Below are positions 18,579 through 27,635 of a stretch of 64,000 nucleotides of DNA, in pieces. Position 1 is the first letter of the stretch. Each line of letters starts with the position of its first letter. The position numbers were made by a program, and so were the translations under genes. The notes beneath the pieces are model-generated. The model was not told the origin of the DNA and did not search any database. It saw nothing but the letters and a program-made list of their open reading frames with translations. The stretch lies in the NCBI RefSeq assembly GCF_000721605.1, contig NZ_JOIZ01000002.1, positions 124,001-188,000 of the forward strand, read 5' to 3'. This DNA comes from Streptomyces sp. NRRL S-37. GTDB taxonomy: Bacteria; Actinomycetota; Actinomycetes; Streptomycetales; Streptomycetaceae.

Positions 18579-19079
18579 GTGGCATCTGAACAAATGGCCG
18601 AGGGCCAGGAGGGGACCGGGCCGCTCGCTCCCGCGCGGCCCCTGGACGCCATCGACCAGGACATCCTGCGGATGCTCCAGGCGGACGGCCGCGCGTCGAT
18701 ACGGTCGGTCGCCGAGCGGGTGCACGTCTCCCGCGCGAACGCGTACGCGCGCATCAACCGGCTGGTCGAGGACGGCGTCATCCGCGGCTTCGGGGCCCGC
18801 GTCAACCATGAGCGGGCCGGTCACGGGACGTCCGCGTACATCACCCTGAAGATCGTCCAGAACACCTGGCGCACGGTCCGCGAGCAGCTCCGGCAGCTCC
18901 CGGGCGCCTCGCACATCGCGCTGGTGGGAGGGGACTTCGACGTACTGCTGCTGGTGCACACGCCCGACAACCGGGCGCTGCGCGAGCTGGTGCTCACCCG
19001 GCTCCAGGCCATCCCCGAGGTGCTGAGCACGCGCACCCTGCTGGTGTTCGAGGAGGAGGACCTGGAGCCGCAGGGGTGA
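18579..19079 (+). CDS. bkdR: Lrp/AsnC-family transcriptional regulator, probable regulator of the bkd operon
   Basis: 166 aa. An N-terminal winged helix-turn-helix (about 20-70, LDAIDQDILRMLQADGRASI then SRANAYARINRLVEDGVI) is followed by a RAM-type ligand domain (about 85-155, with GDFDVLLLVHTPDN). Lrp proteins bind amino acids and control amino acid catabolism. This gene is divergent from the second BCKDH operon, as BkdR regulators usually are. Start: GTG at 18579 after a GGTGGGGG stretch, with an ATG five codons later as alternative. The symbol is inferred from position. Confidence 0.8.
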   Translation: MASEQMAEGQEGTGPLAPARPLDAIDQDILRMLQADGRASIRSVAERVHVSRANAYARINRLVEDGVIRGFGARVNHERAGHGTSAYITLKIVQNTWRTVREQLRQLPGASHIALVGGDFDVLLLVHTPDNRALRELVLTRLQAIPEVLSTRTLLVFEEEDLEPQG

Positions 19080-19089
19080 GGCGAGGCGC

Positions 19090-19680
19090 TCAGGGCGCCT
19101 TGCGCAGCCCTCCGAAGGCGAGCCGCACCACCGCGTCGGCCACCTCGAGCTCGTTCATGCCGCGCCCGTCCGGCCGGTACCACTCCACGATCGAGTTGAT
19201 CATGCCGAAGACCAGCCGGGTCACCAGGCGCACCTCTATGTCCTCGCGCACGTCCCCGTCGGCCGCCGCGGCCTTCAGCAGCTCCGCCACCCGGTGGTCG
19301 AACTCGCGCCGCCGCTCCAGCGCCCACCGCTCGGTGCCCGTGTTGCCGCGCACCCGCAGCAGCAGCGTCACGTACGGCAGTTCGGCGATCAGCACCTCGA
19401 CCATGCGCCGTACGACGTACTCGAGGCGTCCGGCGGCGCGCCCCACGCGCGCGTGCTCCTCGTCGAGGATGCCGAAGAGCCCGTCCAGGGCCCGGCTCAC
19501 CGCGCGGCGCAGCAGTTCCTCCTTGCCGGCCACGTGATGGTAGATCGACGACTTGGAGATGCCGGCGGCCTTGGAGAGGTGCTCCATGGAGGTGCCGTCG
19601 TAGCCGCGCTCGTTGAACACCTGGACGGCGACGGACAGCAGCGTCTCCGGGGTGTACGTGTCGCGCCTGGCGGTGGTCAC
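19090..19680 (-). CDS. paaR: TetR-family regulator, PaaR-like
   Basis: 196 aa. N-terminal TetR helix-turn-helix (about 10-55, TSMEHLSKAAGISKSSIYHH). The rest resembles PaaR/AcuR-type ligand domains, with IEVRLVTRLVFGMINSIVEWYRP near the C-terminus. GTG at 19680 overlaps the stop of the 3-hydroxyacyl-CoA dehydrogenase gene (GTGA), and GGGAGG precedes it by 9 nt. Its position beside phenylacetate genes and the ACCG-N6-CGGT palindromes nearby (matching what I recall of the corynebacterial PaaR operator) suggest a repressor released by phenylacetyl-CoA. The specific ligand is inferred. Confidence 0.75.
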   Translation of the reverse strand: MTTARRDTYTPETLLSVAVQVFNERGYDGTSMEHLSKAAGISKSSIYHHVAGKEELLRRAVSRALDGLFGILDEEHARVGRAAGRLEYVVRRMVEVLIAELPYVTLLLRVRGNTGTERWALERRREFDHRVAELLKAAAADGDVREDIEVRLVTRLVFGMINSIVEWYRPDGRGMNELEVADAVVRLAFGGLRKAP

Positions 19681-21191
19681 GGGGTGTCCTCCCTCTCGCG
19701 AGTGGCGCACGCGTACTGGTAGAGCGCGAGGGAGGGCGCGTAGCGGCCGGACGGGTCGATCTCGTGCATCTCGTCCAGCAGGGCGCCGGCCCAGCCGCGG
19801 CCGAGGCGGCGGCTCCACTCGAAGGGGCCCAGGGGGTAGTTCACACCCAGCCGCATCGCGGTGTCGACGTCCTCCTCGGTGGCGACGCCCTTGGCGACGG
19901 CCTCGACCGCGAGGTCGATGATCCGGGCCACCGTCCGCGCGACGATCATTCCGGGGACGTCCCCGATGACACTGACCTTCTTGCCGAGCGCCTGGAACAG
20001 CCCGGTGGCCTCGGCGACGGTCCGCGCGGAGGTGTCCTTGCAGTGGGACAGGGCGATGCGGGTGGCCGCGCGGTAGTCGAGGGCGAGGTCGAAGTAGACG
20101 ACGTCGCTGAACTCCACGGAGGCCTGGCCGTCGGCGAGCACCAGCTGTCCGCCGCCGGGCAGCACCAGGCGGGTGCCCTCGTCCTCGGCCTCCTCGCGCA
20201 CCTCGATCCCGGCCTCGCGGATCAGGGCGAGCAGCTCGGAGGCGGGCCCCAGGTCGCCCTCGGCGACGACGTACGCGGGCGGCTCGGCGGGCTCGGCGGT
20301 GTGCGGTTCGGGGCGCTCGGCGCCGGCGCCGTGGTCGTACCAGCCGTGCCCGGTCTTGCGGCCGAGGCGGCCCGACTCGACCAGGCGGCGCTGGGCGAGC
20401 GAGGGGGTGAAGCGCACGTCCTGGAAGAAGGACTCCCACACCGAGCGGGTGACGGACTCGTTGACGTCCTGCCCGATGAGGTCGGTCAGCTCGAAGGCGC
20501 CCATGCGGAAACCGCCGGACTCGCGCAGGACCGCGTCGATGGTGGCCGGGTCGGCGCCCTGGGACTCGTACACCGCGAAGGCCTCGGCGTAGAAGGGCCG
20601 GGCGACGCGGTTGACGATGAAGCCGGGGGTGTCGGCGCAGGCGACGGGCGTCTTGCCCCAGGCGCGGGCCGTCTCGTATGCGCGCGTGGCGTACGTGACG
20701 TCGGTGGCGAAGCCGGAGACGACCTCGACGAGCGGCAGCAGCGGGGCGGGGTTGAAGAAGTGCAGGCCCACGAAGCGGCCGGGCGCGCGCAGGGCGCCGC
20801 CGATCGCGGTGACGGAGAGGGAGGAGGTGTTGGTGGCGAGCAGGCAGTCGTCGGAGACGACGTCCTCCAGCGCGCGGAACAACTCCTGCTTGACGTCCAG
20901 GCGCTCCACGACGGCCTCGACGACCAGGGCGCAGTCGGCGAGCTCGGCCAGCTCGCCGGCGGGCCGCAGACGGGCGCGGGCCGCGTCCCGCTCGGCGGCG
21001 GTGAGGCGCTCCTTCTCCACCAGCCGGTCGAGCCGGGCGCCGATCGCGTCGGCCGCCTGACGGGCCCGGCCGTCAACGGCGTCGTACAGCCGCACGGGGT
21101 GGCCCGCGACCAGAGCGACCTGGGCGATTCCCTGCCCCATGGTGCCGGTGCCGACCACGGCCACGGGACTGCTGAGGTCGAGTGCTGTCAT
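19677..21191 (-). CDS. paaH: 3-hydroxyacyl-CoA dehydrogenase, PaaH type
   Basis: 504 aa. N-terminal NAD-binding Rossmann domain VAVVGTGTMGQGIAQVALVAG (about 9-29), then ATNTSSLSVTAIG and GLHFFNPAPLLPLVEVV (catalytic His/Glu region of this family), a first C-terminal domain (GFIVNRVARPFYAEAF) and a second one (about 400-490, MIVARTVARIIDLAVEAVAKG and RLGVNYPLGPFEW). The double C-terminal domain and about 500-residue length match PaaC/PaaH, which oxidises 3-hydroxyadipyl-CoA in the lower phenylacetate pathway. It is the first gene of a two-gene operon with paaR. A fatty-acid beta-oxidation role cannot be excluded. Confidence 0.85.
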   Translation of the reverse strand: MTALDLSSPVAVVGTGTMGQGIAQVALVAGHPVRLYDAVDGRARQAADAIGARLDRLVEKERLTAAERDAARARLRPAGELAELADCALVVEAVVERLDVKQELFRALEDVVSDDCLLATNTSSLSVTAIGGALRAPGRFVGLHFFNPAPLLPLVEVVSGFATDVTYATRAYETARAWGKTPVACADTPGFIVNRVARPFYAEAFAVYESQGADPATIDAVLRESGGFRMGAFELTDLIGQDVNESVTRSVWESFFQDVRFTPSLAQRRLVESGRLGRKTGHGWYDHGAGAERPEPHTAEPAEPPAYVVAEGDLGPASELLALIREAGIEVREEAEDEGTRLVLPGGGQLVLADGQASVEFSDVVYFDLALDYRAATRIALSHCKDTSARTVAEATGLFQALGKKVSVIGDVPGMIVARTVARIIDLAVEAVAKGVATEEDVDTAMRLGVNYPLGPFEWSRRLGRGWAGALLDEMHEIDPSGRYAPSLALYQYACATREREDTP

Positions 21192-21247
21192 GTGCGCGAT
21201 CCTCCCGCACGGGGTTTTCCACAGATGCGGCGGACCCCCTTGTCCCG

Positions 21248-21261
21248 ACCGATCGTTCGGT
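21248..21261. promoter_or_regulatory. PaaR-like TetR operator between paaH and paaN
   Basis: ACCGATCGTTCGGT, an exact ACCGNNCGNNCGGT match, in the 160-bp divergent gap, followed by TTACT. It is the reverse complement of the site at 26283. Confidence 0.65.
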
Positions 21262-21351
21262 TACTCTAACTCTGACCGCCCGTTCTGACTACGTTTCCGC
21301 ACAGGTCCATGAGCTCGACGAAGAGTTCCTGAGACGAGGAGTTGGTCCCGC

Positions 21352-23043
21352 ATGGCCGCCGAACCCACGGCGCACGAACTGGTCGCCCGCCACCGTCCCA
21401 CCCTGGACCGGGCCCTGGAAGCGATCCGCACGCGCGCGTACTGGTCCCCGCACCCCGAGCACCCCAAGGCGTACGGGGAGCACGGCAGCCTGGACATGGC
21501 GGCGGGCAAGGCCGCCTTCGACGCCCTGCTCGGCACCCGCCTCGACCTCGGCCAGCCCGGCACGAACGGCTGGGTGGACGGCGAGACCTCCCCGTACGGC
21601 ATCGAGCTGGGCGTGAGCTACCCGCACGCGGACCCCGACGAGCTGCTGCCCGCCATGAAGGCGGGGATGCGGGCCTGGCGGGACGCGGGCGCCGAGACCC
21701 GCGCGGTGGTCTGTCTGGAGATCCTCAAGCGGATCAGCGACCGGACCATGGAGTTCGCCCAGGCGGTCATGCACACCTCCGGCCAGGCGTTCATGATGGC
21801 GTTCCAGGCGGGCGGCCCGCACGCGCAGGACCGCGGCATGGAGGCGGTGGCCTACGCGTACGCGGAGCAGACCCGCACGCCCGACGCCGCGGAGTGGACC
21901 AAGCCGCAGGGCAAGCGCGACCCGCTCGCGCTCACCAAGGAGTTCGTTCCGGTGCCGCGCGGCATCGGCCTGGTCATCGGCTGCAACACCTTCCCGACGT
22001 GGAACGGCTATCCGGGCCTGTTCGCCTCCCTCGCCACCGGCAACGCGGTCCTGGTCAAGCCGCATCCCCGCGCGGTGCTGCCGCTCGCGCTCACCGTCCA
22101 GGTGGCCCGCCAGGTGCTCACCGAGGCCGGCTTCGACCCGAATCTGGTGGCGCTGGCCGCCGAGCGGCCCGGCGAGGGCATCGCCAAGACCCTCGCCACC
22201 CGTCCCGAGATCCGGATCATCGACTACACCGGCTCCACCGAGTTCGGCGACTGGCTGGAGCACAACGCCCGCCAGGCGCGGGTGTACACCGAGAAGGCCG
22301 GCGTCAACACGGTGATCGTGGAGTCGACCGACGACTACCAGGGGATGCTGGCCAACCTGGCGTTCTCCCTGTCGCTGTACAGCGGCCAGATGTGCACCAC
22401 CCCGCAGAACCTGCTGATCCCGCGCGACGGCATCACCACCGACCAGGGCCCCAAGTCCTTCGACGAGGTCGCCGCCGATCTGGCGAAGGCGGTCGACGGC
22501 CTGCTCGGCGACGACGCCCGGGCGAACGCGCTGCTGGGCGCGATCGTCAACCCGGACGTCAAGGCCCGCCTGGAGGCCGCCGCCGGGCTCGGCGAGGTCG
22601 CCCTCGCCTCCCGTGAGATCACCCATCCGGAGTTCCCGGGCGCGGTGGTGCGCACACCGGTGATCGTGAAGCTCGACGGCGCCAAGCCGGACGCCGAGGC
22701 CGCCTACATGAGCGAGTGCTTCGGCCCGGTCTCCTTCGCCGTCGCCGTCGACTCGGCCGACGGCGCGGCGGAGCTGCTGCGGCGCACGGTCCGCGAGAAG
22801 GGCGCGATGACGGTCGGCGCGTACACGACCTCCCCGGAGGTCGAGGAGACGGTGCGGGAGGTCTGCCTGGAGGAGGCCGCCCAGCTCTCCCTGAACCTCA
22901 CCGGCGGGGTGTACGTCAACCAGACGGCAGCCTTCTCCGACTTCCACGGCTCCGGCGGCAACCCGGCGGCCAACGCGGCCCTGTGCGACGGCGCGTTCGT
23001 GGCCGACCGGTTCCGGGTGATCGAGGTGCGCCGGGAGGCGTAG
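21352..23043 (+). CDS. paaN: Phenylacetate degradation protein PaaN (aldehyde dehydrogenase superfamily)
   Basis: 563 aa, the usual length of PaaN. The first 100 residues are family-specific (YWSPHPEHPKAYGE and GWVDGETSPYGIELGVSYPH). The rest is an aldehyde-dehydrogenase fold with VPRGIGLVIGCNTFPTWNGY, the coenzyme-binding LVKPHPRAVLPLALTV, GSTEFGDWLEHNA and a cysteine in SLYSGQMCTTPQNLL at the nucleophile position. It is thought to oxidise the ring-cleavage aldehyde of the phenylacetate pathway. Unlike PaaZ there is no hydratase domain. Divergent from paaH-paaR across a PaaR-like operator. ATG supported by GAGGAG at about 12 nt. Confidence 0.85.
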   Translation: MAAEPTAHELVARHRPTLDRALEAIRTRAYWSPHPEHPKAYGEHGSLDMAAGKAAFDALLGTRLDLGQPGTNGWVDGETSPYGIELGVSYPHADPDELLPAMKAGMRAWRDAGAETRAVVCLEILKRISDRTMEFAQAVMHTSGQAFMMAFQAGGPHAQDRGMEAVAYAYAEQTRTPDAAEWTKPQGKRDPLALTKEFVPVPRGIGLVIGCNTFPTWNGYPGLFASLATGNAVLVKPHPRAVLPLALTVQVARQVLTEAGFDPNLVALAAERPGEGIAKTLATRPEIRIIDYTGSTEFGDWLEHNARQARVYTEKAGVNTVIVESTDDYQGMLANLAFSLSLYSGQMCTTPQNLLIPRDGITTDQGPKSFDEVAADLAKAVDGLLGDDARANALLGAIVNPDVKARLEAAAGLGEVALASREITHPEFPGAVVRTPVIVKLDGAKPDAEAAYMSECFGPVSFAVAVDSADGAAELLRRTVREKGAMTVGAYTTSPEVEETVREVCLEEAAQLSLNLTGGVYVNQTAAFSDFHGSGGNPAANAALCDGAFVADRFRVIEVRREA

Positions 23044-23052
23044 GACGCCGTT

Positions 23053-23826
23053 TCAGGAGGGTGCGCCCCCGGTGGCGCTCCAGTGGTACAGCGTCATGGC
23101 CACACTGGTCGCGAGGTTGTAGCTGGAGACCTGGGGGCGCATCGGCAGCGCCACCAGGTGGTCGGCCCGCGCGCGGAGCTCCGCCGACAGTCCGCTGCGC
23201 TCGGAGCCGAAGGCGAGCAGCGCGTCGTCCGGGAGCCTCAGCGAGCGGATGTCCTCGCCCTCCGGGTCGAGCGCGAAGACCGGCCCGGACGGCAGCTCCG
23301 CCACGGGCAGCCGTTCCACGGCGGTGGCGAAGTGCAGCCCCGCCCCACCGCGTACGACGGTGGGGTGCCAGGGGTCGAGCGTGCCGGTGGTGACGACCCC
23401 GGTCGCCCCGAAACCGGCGGCCAGCCGGATCACCGCGCCCGCGTTGCCGAGGTTGCGCGGGTTGTCCAGGACCACCACGGGGGCGGTGCGCGGGGTGTGC
23501 GCCAGCTTCTCCAGGTTGCCCGCGCGGGAGGGGCGTACGGCCAGGGCGGCCACGGCGGTGGGATGCGGGCGCGGCACGAGGGCGGCGTACGTCCCGTGGG
23601 GCACCTCGGTCAGCAGCTCCGCCAGCGCCTCCCGCACGTCCCCGGCCAGTTCACCGGCGAGGGCGAGCGCGCCGGCCCGGTCCGCGGTGAGCGCCACCGG
23701 GACCTCGGCCCCGAAGCGCACGGCGTGCTTGAGGGCGTGGAAGCCGTCGAGCAGCACGGCGGTGCCGGCCAGGCGGTGCCAGGCGGAGACGGGGTCGGCC
23801 GGGAACTCGGGAGCGGGGTCGGTCAT
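23053..23826 (-). CDS. SpoU (TrmH) family RNA 2'-O-methyltransferase
   Basis: 257 aa. An N-terminal helical region (1-110) is followed by the knotted SPOUT domain with all three SpoU motifs: LDNPRNLGNAGAVIRLA (motif 1), FGSERSGLS (motif 2) and LPMRPQVSSYNLATSVAMTL (motif 3). It methylates ribose in tRNA or rRNA using S-adenosylmethionine. Target position cannot be inferred. It is convergent with paaN, 9 bp apart with no visible terminator. The ATG at 23826 lacks a strong ribosome site. Confidence 0.85.
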   Translation of the reverse strand: MTDPAPEFPADPVSAWHRLAGTAVLLDGFHALKHAVRFGAEVPVALTADRAGALALAGELAGDVREALAELLTEVPHGTYAALVPRPHPTAVAALAVRPSRAGNLEKLAHTPRTAPVVVLDNPRNLGNAGAVIRLAAGFGATGVVTTGTLDPWHPTVVRGGAGLHFATAVERLPVAELPSGPVFALDPEGEDIRSLRLPDDALLAFGSERSGLSAELRARADHLVALPMRPQVSSYNLATSVAMTLYHWSATGGAPS

Positions 23827-23836
23827 GGCACGCAGC

Positions 23837-25066
23837 CTACGTGCGCGCGCCCGGCACTCCGCCGGGCGCCGGGGCGGCCTCCGCCGGGTTCTTTCCGGCC
23901 GGGGGCCATGGCCGCGGAACCGGCGTCCCGCGCGGACGCAGCCGATCGCGCGCGCGTGCCGCGAGGTTCCCGAGGCGGCGCAGGAAGGCCGTCGGCAGGA
24001 AGACCGCGTCCGCCGCGATCATCGCCAGGGAGAAGAAGGGCAGTCCGAGCACGACGGCGATGACCGCGTGCTCCAGGATCATGAAGGCCAGCAGGACGTT
24101 CTTGACCCGCCGGTTGAACAGCGTGAACGGGAAGGCGACCTGCACGGCGACCGTCCCGTAGGTCACCAGCATCACCATCGTGCCGCTGGCCGACAGCAGG
24201 TCCGCGAGGGCCGGCCAGGGGGAGAAGTACTCCAGGTGCAGCGGGTAGTGGACGGCGGTGCCGTCCTGCCAGCGGGAACCCTGGACCTTGTACCAGCCGG
24301 CCGTGGCGTAGATCAGACACGCCTCGGCCATGATCACCAGCAGTGCGCCGTTGTGCACCACGTTCGCGACGACGTCCAGCAGGATCCGCGGCTGCCCGGT
24401 CTTCGCGCGGCGCCCCACCAGCCACCACAGCGCCTGCGCGAGCCACACGGTCCACAGCAGCGCCGGTATGAACCAGTCGCCGTCCATCCGGCCCGCCAGT
24501 GTCGCCAGGAGCAGCGGCAGGCCCAGCACGCCCCACAGCACCGGGCCGGTCCGGTCACGCGGCCACTCGCCCCGCGCGCGTGCCCCGGCCACGCGGCGCG
24601 CACGGCGCGCGTCCAGGGACCAGACCCGGCCGCAGCGCGTGAACACCAGGTAGACCGACATCAGGTGCAGGACGTTGTCGCCGCCGTCCCCCATGAAGAC
24701 ACTGCGGTTCTGCAGCGCCAGCACGCCCACCATGAACAGCACCGACATGGTGCGGGTGCGCCAGCCGAGCAGCAGCAGGAGGCTCCACAGCACGGCGAGC
24801 GCGTAGACGGCCTCGAACCAGACCTGGCTGTCCGACCACAGCAGCGGCGTGAAGGCGTCGTTCGCCGCGACCAGCTGGTCGGCGAGGTCCCAGCTCCAGG
24901 GCCCGTCGGGGCCGTACAGCTCCTGGCGGTGGGGGAACTCGCGCAGCAGGAACAGCAGCCAGGTCAGACTGAAGCCGATGCGGATCACGGCGGTCTGGTA
25001 GGGGCCGAGCGCGGAGTCGGTGACGCGGGCGATCGCGCGGGACAGGGCCAGCGAGCAGCGGTTCAC
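23837..25066 (-). CDS. HTTM-domain multi-pass membrane protein
   Basis: 409 aa with about eight membrane helices (for example RIGFSLTWLLFLLREF, WFEAVYALAVLWSLLLLLGW, SVLFMVGVLALQNRSVFMGD). The N-terminal HTTM region is shared with vitamin K-dependent gamma-carboxylase and bacterial relatives. NRSVFMGDGGDNVLHLMSVYLVF and LIYATAGWYKVQGSRWQDGTAV are conserved family blocks. There is no C-terminal carboxylase-like or thioredoxin domain. The GTG at 25066 overlaps the stop of the DUF5819 gene (GTGA). Alone the family has no assigned reaction in bacteria. The tight pairing suggests a two-protein membrane complex. Confidence 0.8.
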   Translation of the reverse strand: MNRCSLALSRAIARVTDSALGPYQTAVIRIGFSLTWLLFLLREFPHRQELYGPDGPWSWDLADQLVAANDAFTPLLWSDSQVWFEAVYALAVLWSLLLLLGWRTRTMSVLFMVGVLALQNRSVFMGDGGDNVLHLMSVYLVFTRCGRVWSLDARRARRVAGARARGEWPRDRTGPVLWGVLGLPLLLATLAGRMDGDWFIPALLWTVWLAQALWWLVGRRAKTGQPRILLDVVANVVHNGALLVIMAEACLIYATAGWYKVQGSRWQDGTAVHYPLHLEYFSPWPALADLLSASGTMVMLVTYGTVAVQVAFPFTLFNRRVKNVLLAFMILEHAVIAVVLGLPFFSLAMIAADAVFLPTAFLRRLGNLAARARDRLRPRGTPVPRPWPPAGKNPAEAAPAPGGVPGART

Positions 25067-26025
25067 CCCACGCCTCCCCGGGCCTCGTCCCCAGGCAGCG
25101 ACCACCAGGGCAGCGTGCGGTACACGGGCGGGGTGGAGATCTTCTCCCCGCTCCACTCGGGCGGCGGCACGTGGGTGGTCCGTGAGCGGATCTGGACGCG
25201 CTCGACGGCACCGACCGGCCCGGCCGCGGCCGCGCGGTCGAGGCGCAGCACCGTGATCCGGCGCAGATACGTCTCGGACAGCGCACCGCGCAGGCCCACC
25301 GGCCGGTTGTCGTCGTCGTGCGTGGCGGTGAAGAAGTCCCAGGCGCGACGCAGCTCGTTCTGCTGGGTGTGGCTGGGCAGGGGGTTGCCGTCGATGGCGC
25401 GGCCGTCCTGTGCGGACAGGTCGTACCAGCCGGTGGTCCGCGTCCCCCCGTCCGCCGTACGGATCTCGGCACGCACCTGGACGGCGATGTTCTGCTGCAG
25501 CGGGTTCGGCGCGAACAGCTTCCAGTTCTGCTCGAACTCCGGGTAGATCCAGTCCTCGATCGTCTCGCTGTGCTTCTTGCTGACCGTGTTCACCGGTGCG
25601 ACGTGCAGGAACGTCATGCCGAGGTGCACACAGACCACGACCGCGACGACCGCGAGCGCCACCGCGGCGCCGATCTGATAGCGCAGGGAGAGCGCGGCCA
25701 CCCCGGTACGGGGCCCGGCAGGCGGGCCGGGGGCGGCGTGGGGGCCGGTGCCGGAGCCGGCGTCGGGATCGGCAGGGGGGAGGTCTTCCGGGCGACCGGT
25801 ACCGGGCGGCAGGGCTGCCGGTCCGGGTGAGCCGGCCGGGGTGGCGGGCTCGGGCGGAGCGGTGGGCTCGGCCGGGGCGTCGGGCTCAAGCAGAGCAGTG
25901 GGCTCGGCCGGGGCGGGAGGTTCGGGCAGGGCGGCGCCCGGTTCCGGTCCGTCCGGCTCGTCCGGCCCGGCAGAGGACCCCGCGGGGCCGTGCCGGGCGT
26001 CCGAGCCCTTGTCGTACGCGTCCAT
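25063..26025 (-). CDS. DUF5819 family membrane protein, partner of the HTTM protein
   Basis: 320 aa. Residues 1-110 are a disordered Pro/Glu/Ala-rich segment with repeating PAEPTA and PEP elements. One membrane helix follows (about 118-140, [19 protein letters not shown]), then an extracellular domain starting [20 protein letters not shown] and including [20 protein letters not shown], which identifies the DUF5819 family found next to HTTM genes in actinobacteria. The domain is outside, so this protein may bind or present a substrate to the HTTM protein. ATG at 26025 follows GGAGCGGGGCGG. Confidence 0.75.
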   Translation of the reverse strand: MDAYDKGSDARHGPAGSSAGPDEPDGPEPGAALPEPPAPAEPTALLEPDAPAEPTAPPEPATPAGSPGPAALPPGTGRPEDLPPADPDAGSGTGPHAAPGPPAGPRTGVAALSLRYQIGAAVALAVVAVVVCVHLGMTFLHVAPVNTVSKKHSETIEDWIYPEFEQNWKLFAPNPLQQNIAVQVRAEIRTADGGTRTTGWYDLSAQDGRAIDGNPLPSHTQQNELRRAWDFFTATHDDDNRPVGLRGALSETYLRRITVLRLDRAAAAGPVGAVERVQIRSRTTHVPPPEWSGEKISTPPVYRTLPWWSLPGDEARGGVG

Positions 26026-26241
26026 TCCGCCCCGCTCCCCGATCCCGGTCCGTCGCCGCGCCCTCCCGGCCACGAGAACGGCGTTCCGCCCCGCACGACC
26101 GCTCCGCCGTGCCGCACGGAACGGTACTCAGCACCGGCCCCCCGAGCACAGTCCCGCCGGGATCCCGTTCCGCGGCCGTATCCACAGCACGGCCCGGGCC
26201 CTCGTCGTCCACAGGCGGTCTCCGCAGGTTATCCACAGCGG

Positions 26242-26270
26242 TTGACACCTCGCGGCGCCCGTCCCACCAT
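26242..26270 (+). promoter_or_regulatory. Candidate promoter of paaABCDE
   Basis: TTGACA (26242-26247), 17-nt spacer, CACCAT (26265-26270). Predicted transcription start at about 26277, so the palindrome at 26283-26296 would lie just downstream, well placed for repression. Confidence 0.55.
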
Positions 26271-26282
26271 GGAATCGCACGA

Positions 26283-26296
26283 ACCGAACGATCGGT
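26283..26296. promoter_or_regulatory. PaaR-like TetR operator at the paa promoter
   Basis: ACCGAACGATCGGT, an exact ACCGNNCGNNCGGT palindrome, 42 nt before the paaA ATG. Confidence 0.7.
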
Positions 26297-26337
26297 CGGG
26301 AGCGTGCTCCGGGAAGCATCCAGTCGAGGGGGACCTC

Positions 26338-27351
26338 ATGGCGACAGCAGCCGCCCGCGATACGGCCGGCAGCCAGGCGTACGACGCACCGGCCGGCGCC
26401 GGCGACACCGCCGACTACGAGCGCGCCTTCGACGCGGCCGTCGCCGCCGACGAGCGGATCGAGCCGCGCGACTGGATGCCGGACGCCTACCGGGCCACGC
26501 TCGTCCGGCAGATCGCCCAGCACGCGCACTCCGAGATCATCGGCATGCAGCCGGAGGCCAACTGGATCACCCGCGCGCCCTCGCTGCGCCGCAAGGCGAT
26601 CCTGATGGCCAAGGTGCAGGACGAGGCCGGGCACGGCCTGTACCTGTACAGCGCCGCCGAGACCCTCGGTACCAGCCGCGAGGAGCTGCTCGACAAGCTC
26701 CACTCCGGCCGCCAGAAGTACTCCTCGATCTTCAACTACCCGACGCTGACCTGGGCGGACGTCGGCGCCATCGGCTGGCTCGTGGACGGCGCGGCGATCA
26801 CCAACCAGGTGCCCCTGTGCCGCTGCTCCTACGGCCCGTACGCGCGCGCGATGGTCCGCATCTGCAAGGAGGAGTCCTTCCACCAGCGCCAGGGCTACGA
26901 GCTGCTGCTGGCCCTCAGCAAGGGCACCCCGGAGCAGCACGCGATGGCGCAGGACGCGGTGGACCGCTGGTGGTGGCCGTCGCTGATGATGTTCGGCCCG
27001 CCCGACGACGAGTCCCAGCACTCCGCGCAGTCGATGGTCTGGAAGATCAAGCGGCACTCCAACGACGAGCTGCGCCAGCGTTTCGTCGACATCTGCGTCC
27101 CCCAGGCCGAGTCGCTCGGCCTCACCCTGCCCGACCCGGACCTGAAGTGGAACGAGGAGCGGGGGCACCACGACTTCGGGGCGATCGACTGGTCGGAGTT
27201 CTGGGACGTCCTCAAGGGAAACGGCCCGTGCAACGAACAGCGGCTGACCCGGCGCAGGCAGGCCCACGAGGAGGGCTCCTGGGTCCGGGAGGCCGCGGCG
27301 GCCCACGCGGCCAAGCACTCGAACGGCGAGACAGGAGCTACGCGAGCATGA
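26338..27351 (+). CDS. paaA: Phenylacetyl-CoA epoxidase, catalytic subunit PaaA
   Basis: 337 aa, typical PaaA length. A ferritin-like diiron fold is visible in [35 protein letters not shown] and [20 protein letters not shown], where the Glu and Glu-x-x-His residues ligate iron. It inserts one oxygen atom into the ring of phenylacetyl-CoA, giving the 1,2-epoxide, as part of the PaaABCE complex. First gene of paaABCDE. ATG at 26338 follows GAGGGGGA. The paaB ATG overlaps its stop (ATGA). Confidence 0.95.
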   Translation: MATAAARDTAGSQAYDAPAGAGDTADYERAFDAAVAADERIEPRDWMPDAYRATLVRQIAQHAHSEIIGMQPEANWITRAPSLRRKAILMAKVQDEAGHGLYLYSAAETLGTSREELLDKLHSGRQKYSSIFNYPTLTWADVGAIGWLVDGAAITNQVPLCRCSYGPYARAMVRICKEESFHQRQGYELLLALSKGTPEQHAMAQDAVDRWWWPSLMMFGPPDDESQHSAQSMVWKIKRHSNDELRQRFVDICVPQAESLGLTLPDPDLKWNEERGHHDFGAIDWSEFWDVLKGNGPCNEQRLTRRRQAHEEGSWVREAAAAHAAKHSNGETGATRA

Positions 27352-27635
27352 CCCACACCGACTGGCCCCTGTGGGAGGTCTTCGTGCGCTCGCGCCGGGG
27401 CCTGTCCCACACCCATGCCGGCAGCCTGCACGCCCCGGACGCGGAGCTCGCCCTGCGCAACGCCCGCGATCTGTACACCCGGCGCGGCGAGGGCGTCTCC
27501 ATCTGGGTCGTCCCGTCGTCCGCGATCACCGCCTCCTCGCCCGACGAGAAGGACCCGTTCTTCGAACCGGCCGCCGACAAGCCCTACCGGCACCCGACGT
27601 TCTACGAGATCCCCGAGGGGGTGCGGCACCTGTGA
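27348..27635 (+). CDS. paaB: Phenylacetyl-CoA epoxidase subunit PaaB
   Basis: 95 aa, family-typical. [20 protein letters not shown] and [20 protein letters not shown] are the PaaB signature. It bridges PaaA-PaaC units in the epoxidase complex and has no known catalytic residues. Translationally coupled at both ends (ATGA with paaA, GTGA with paaC). Confidence 0.95.
   Translation: MTHTDWPLWEVFVRSRRGLSHTHAGSLHAPDAELALRNARDLYTRRGEGVSIWVVPSSAITASSPDEKDPFFEPAADKPYRHPTFYEIPEGVRHL

Larger units (their letters stand above)
26026..26337. other. Divergent regulatory region between the DUF5819 gene and the paa operon
   Basis: 312 bp with no credible ORF. It holds a promoter-like pair at 26242-26270, a PaaR-like palindrome at 26283 and three DnaA-box-like sequences at 26178, 26205 and 26229. 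Confidence 0.7.
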
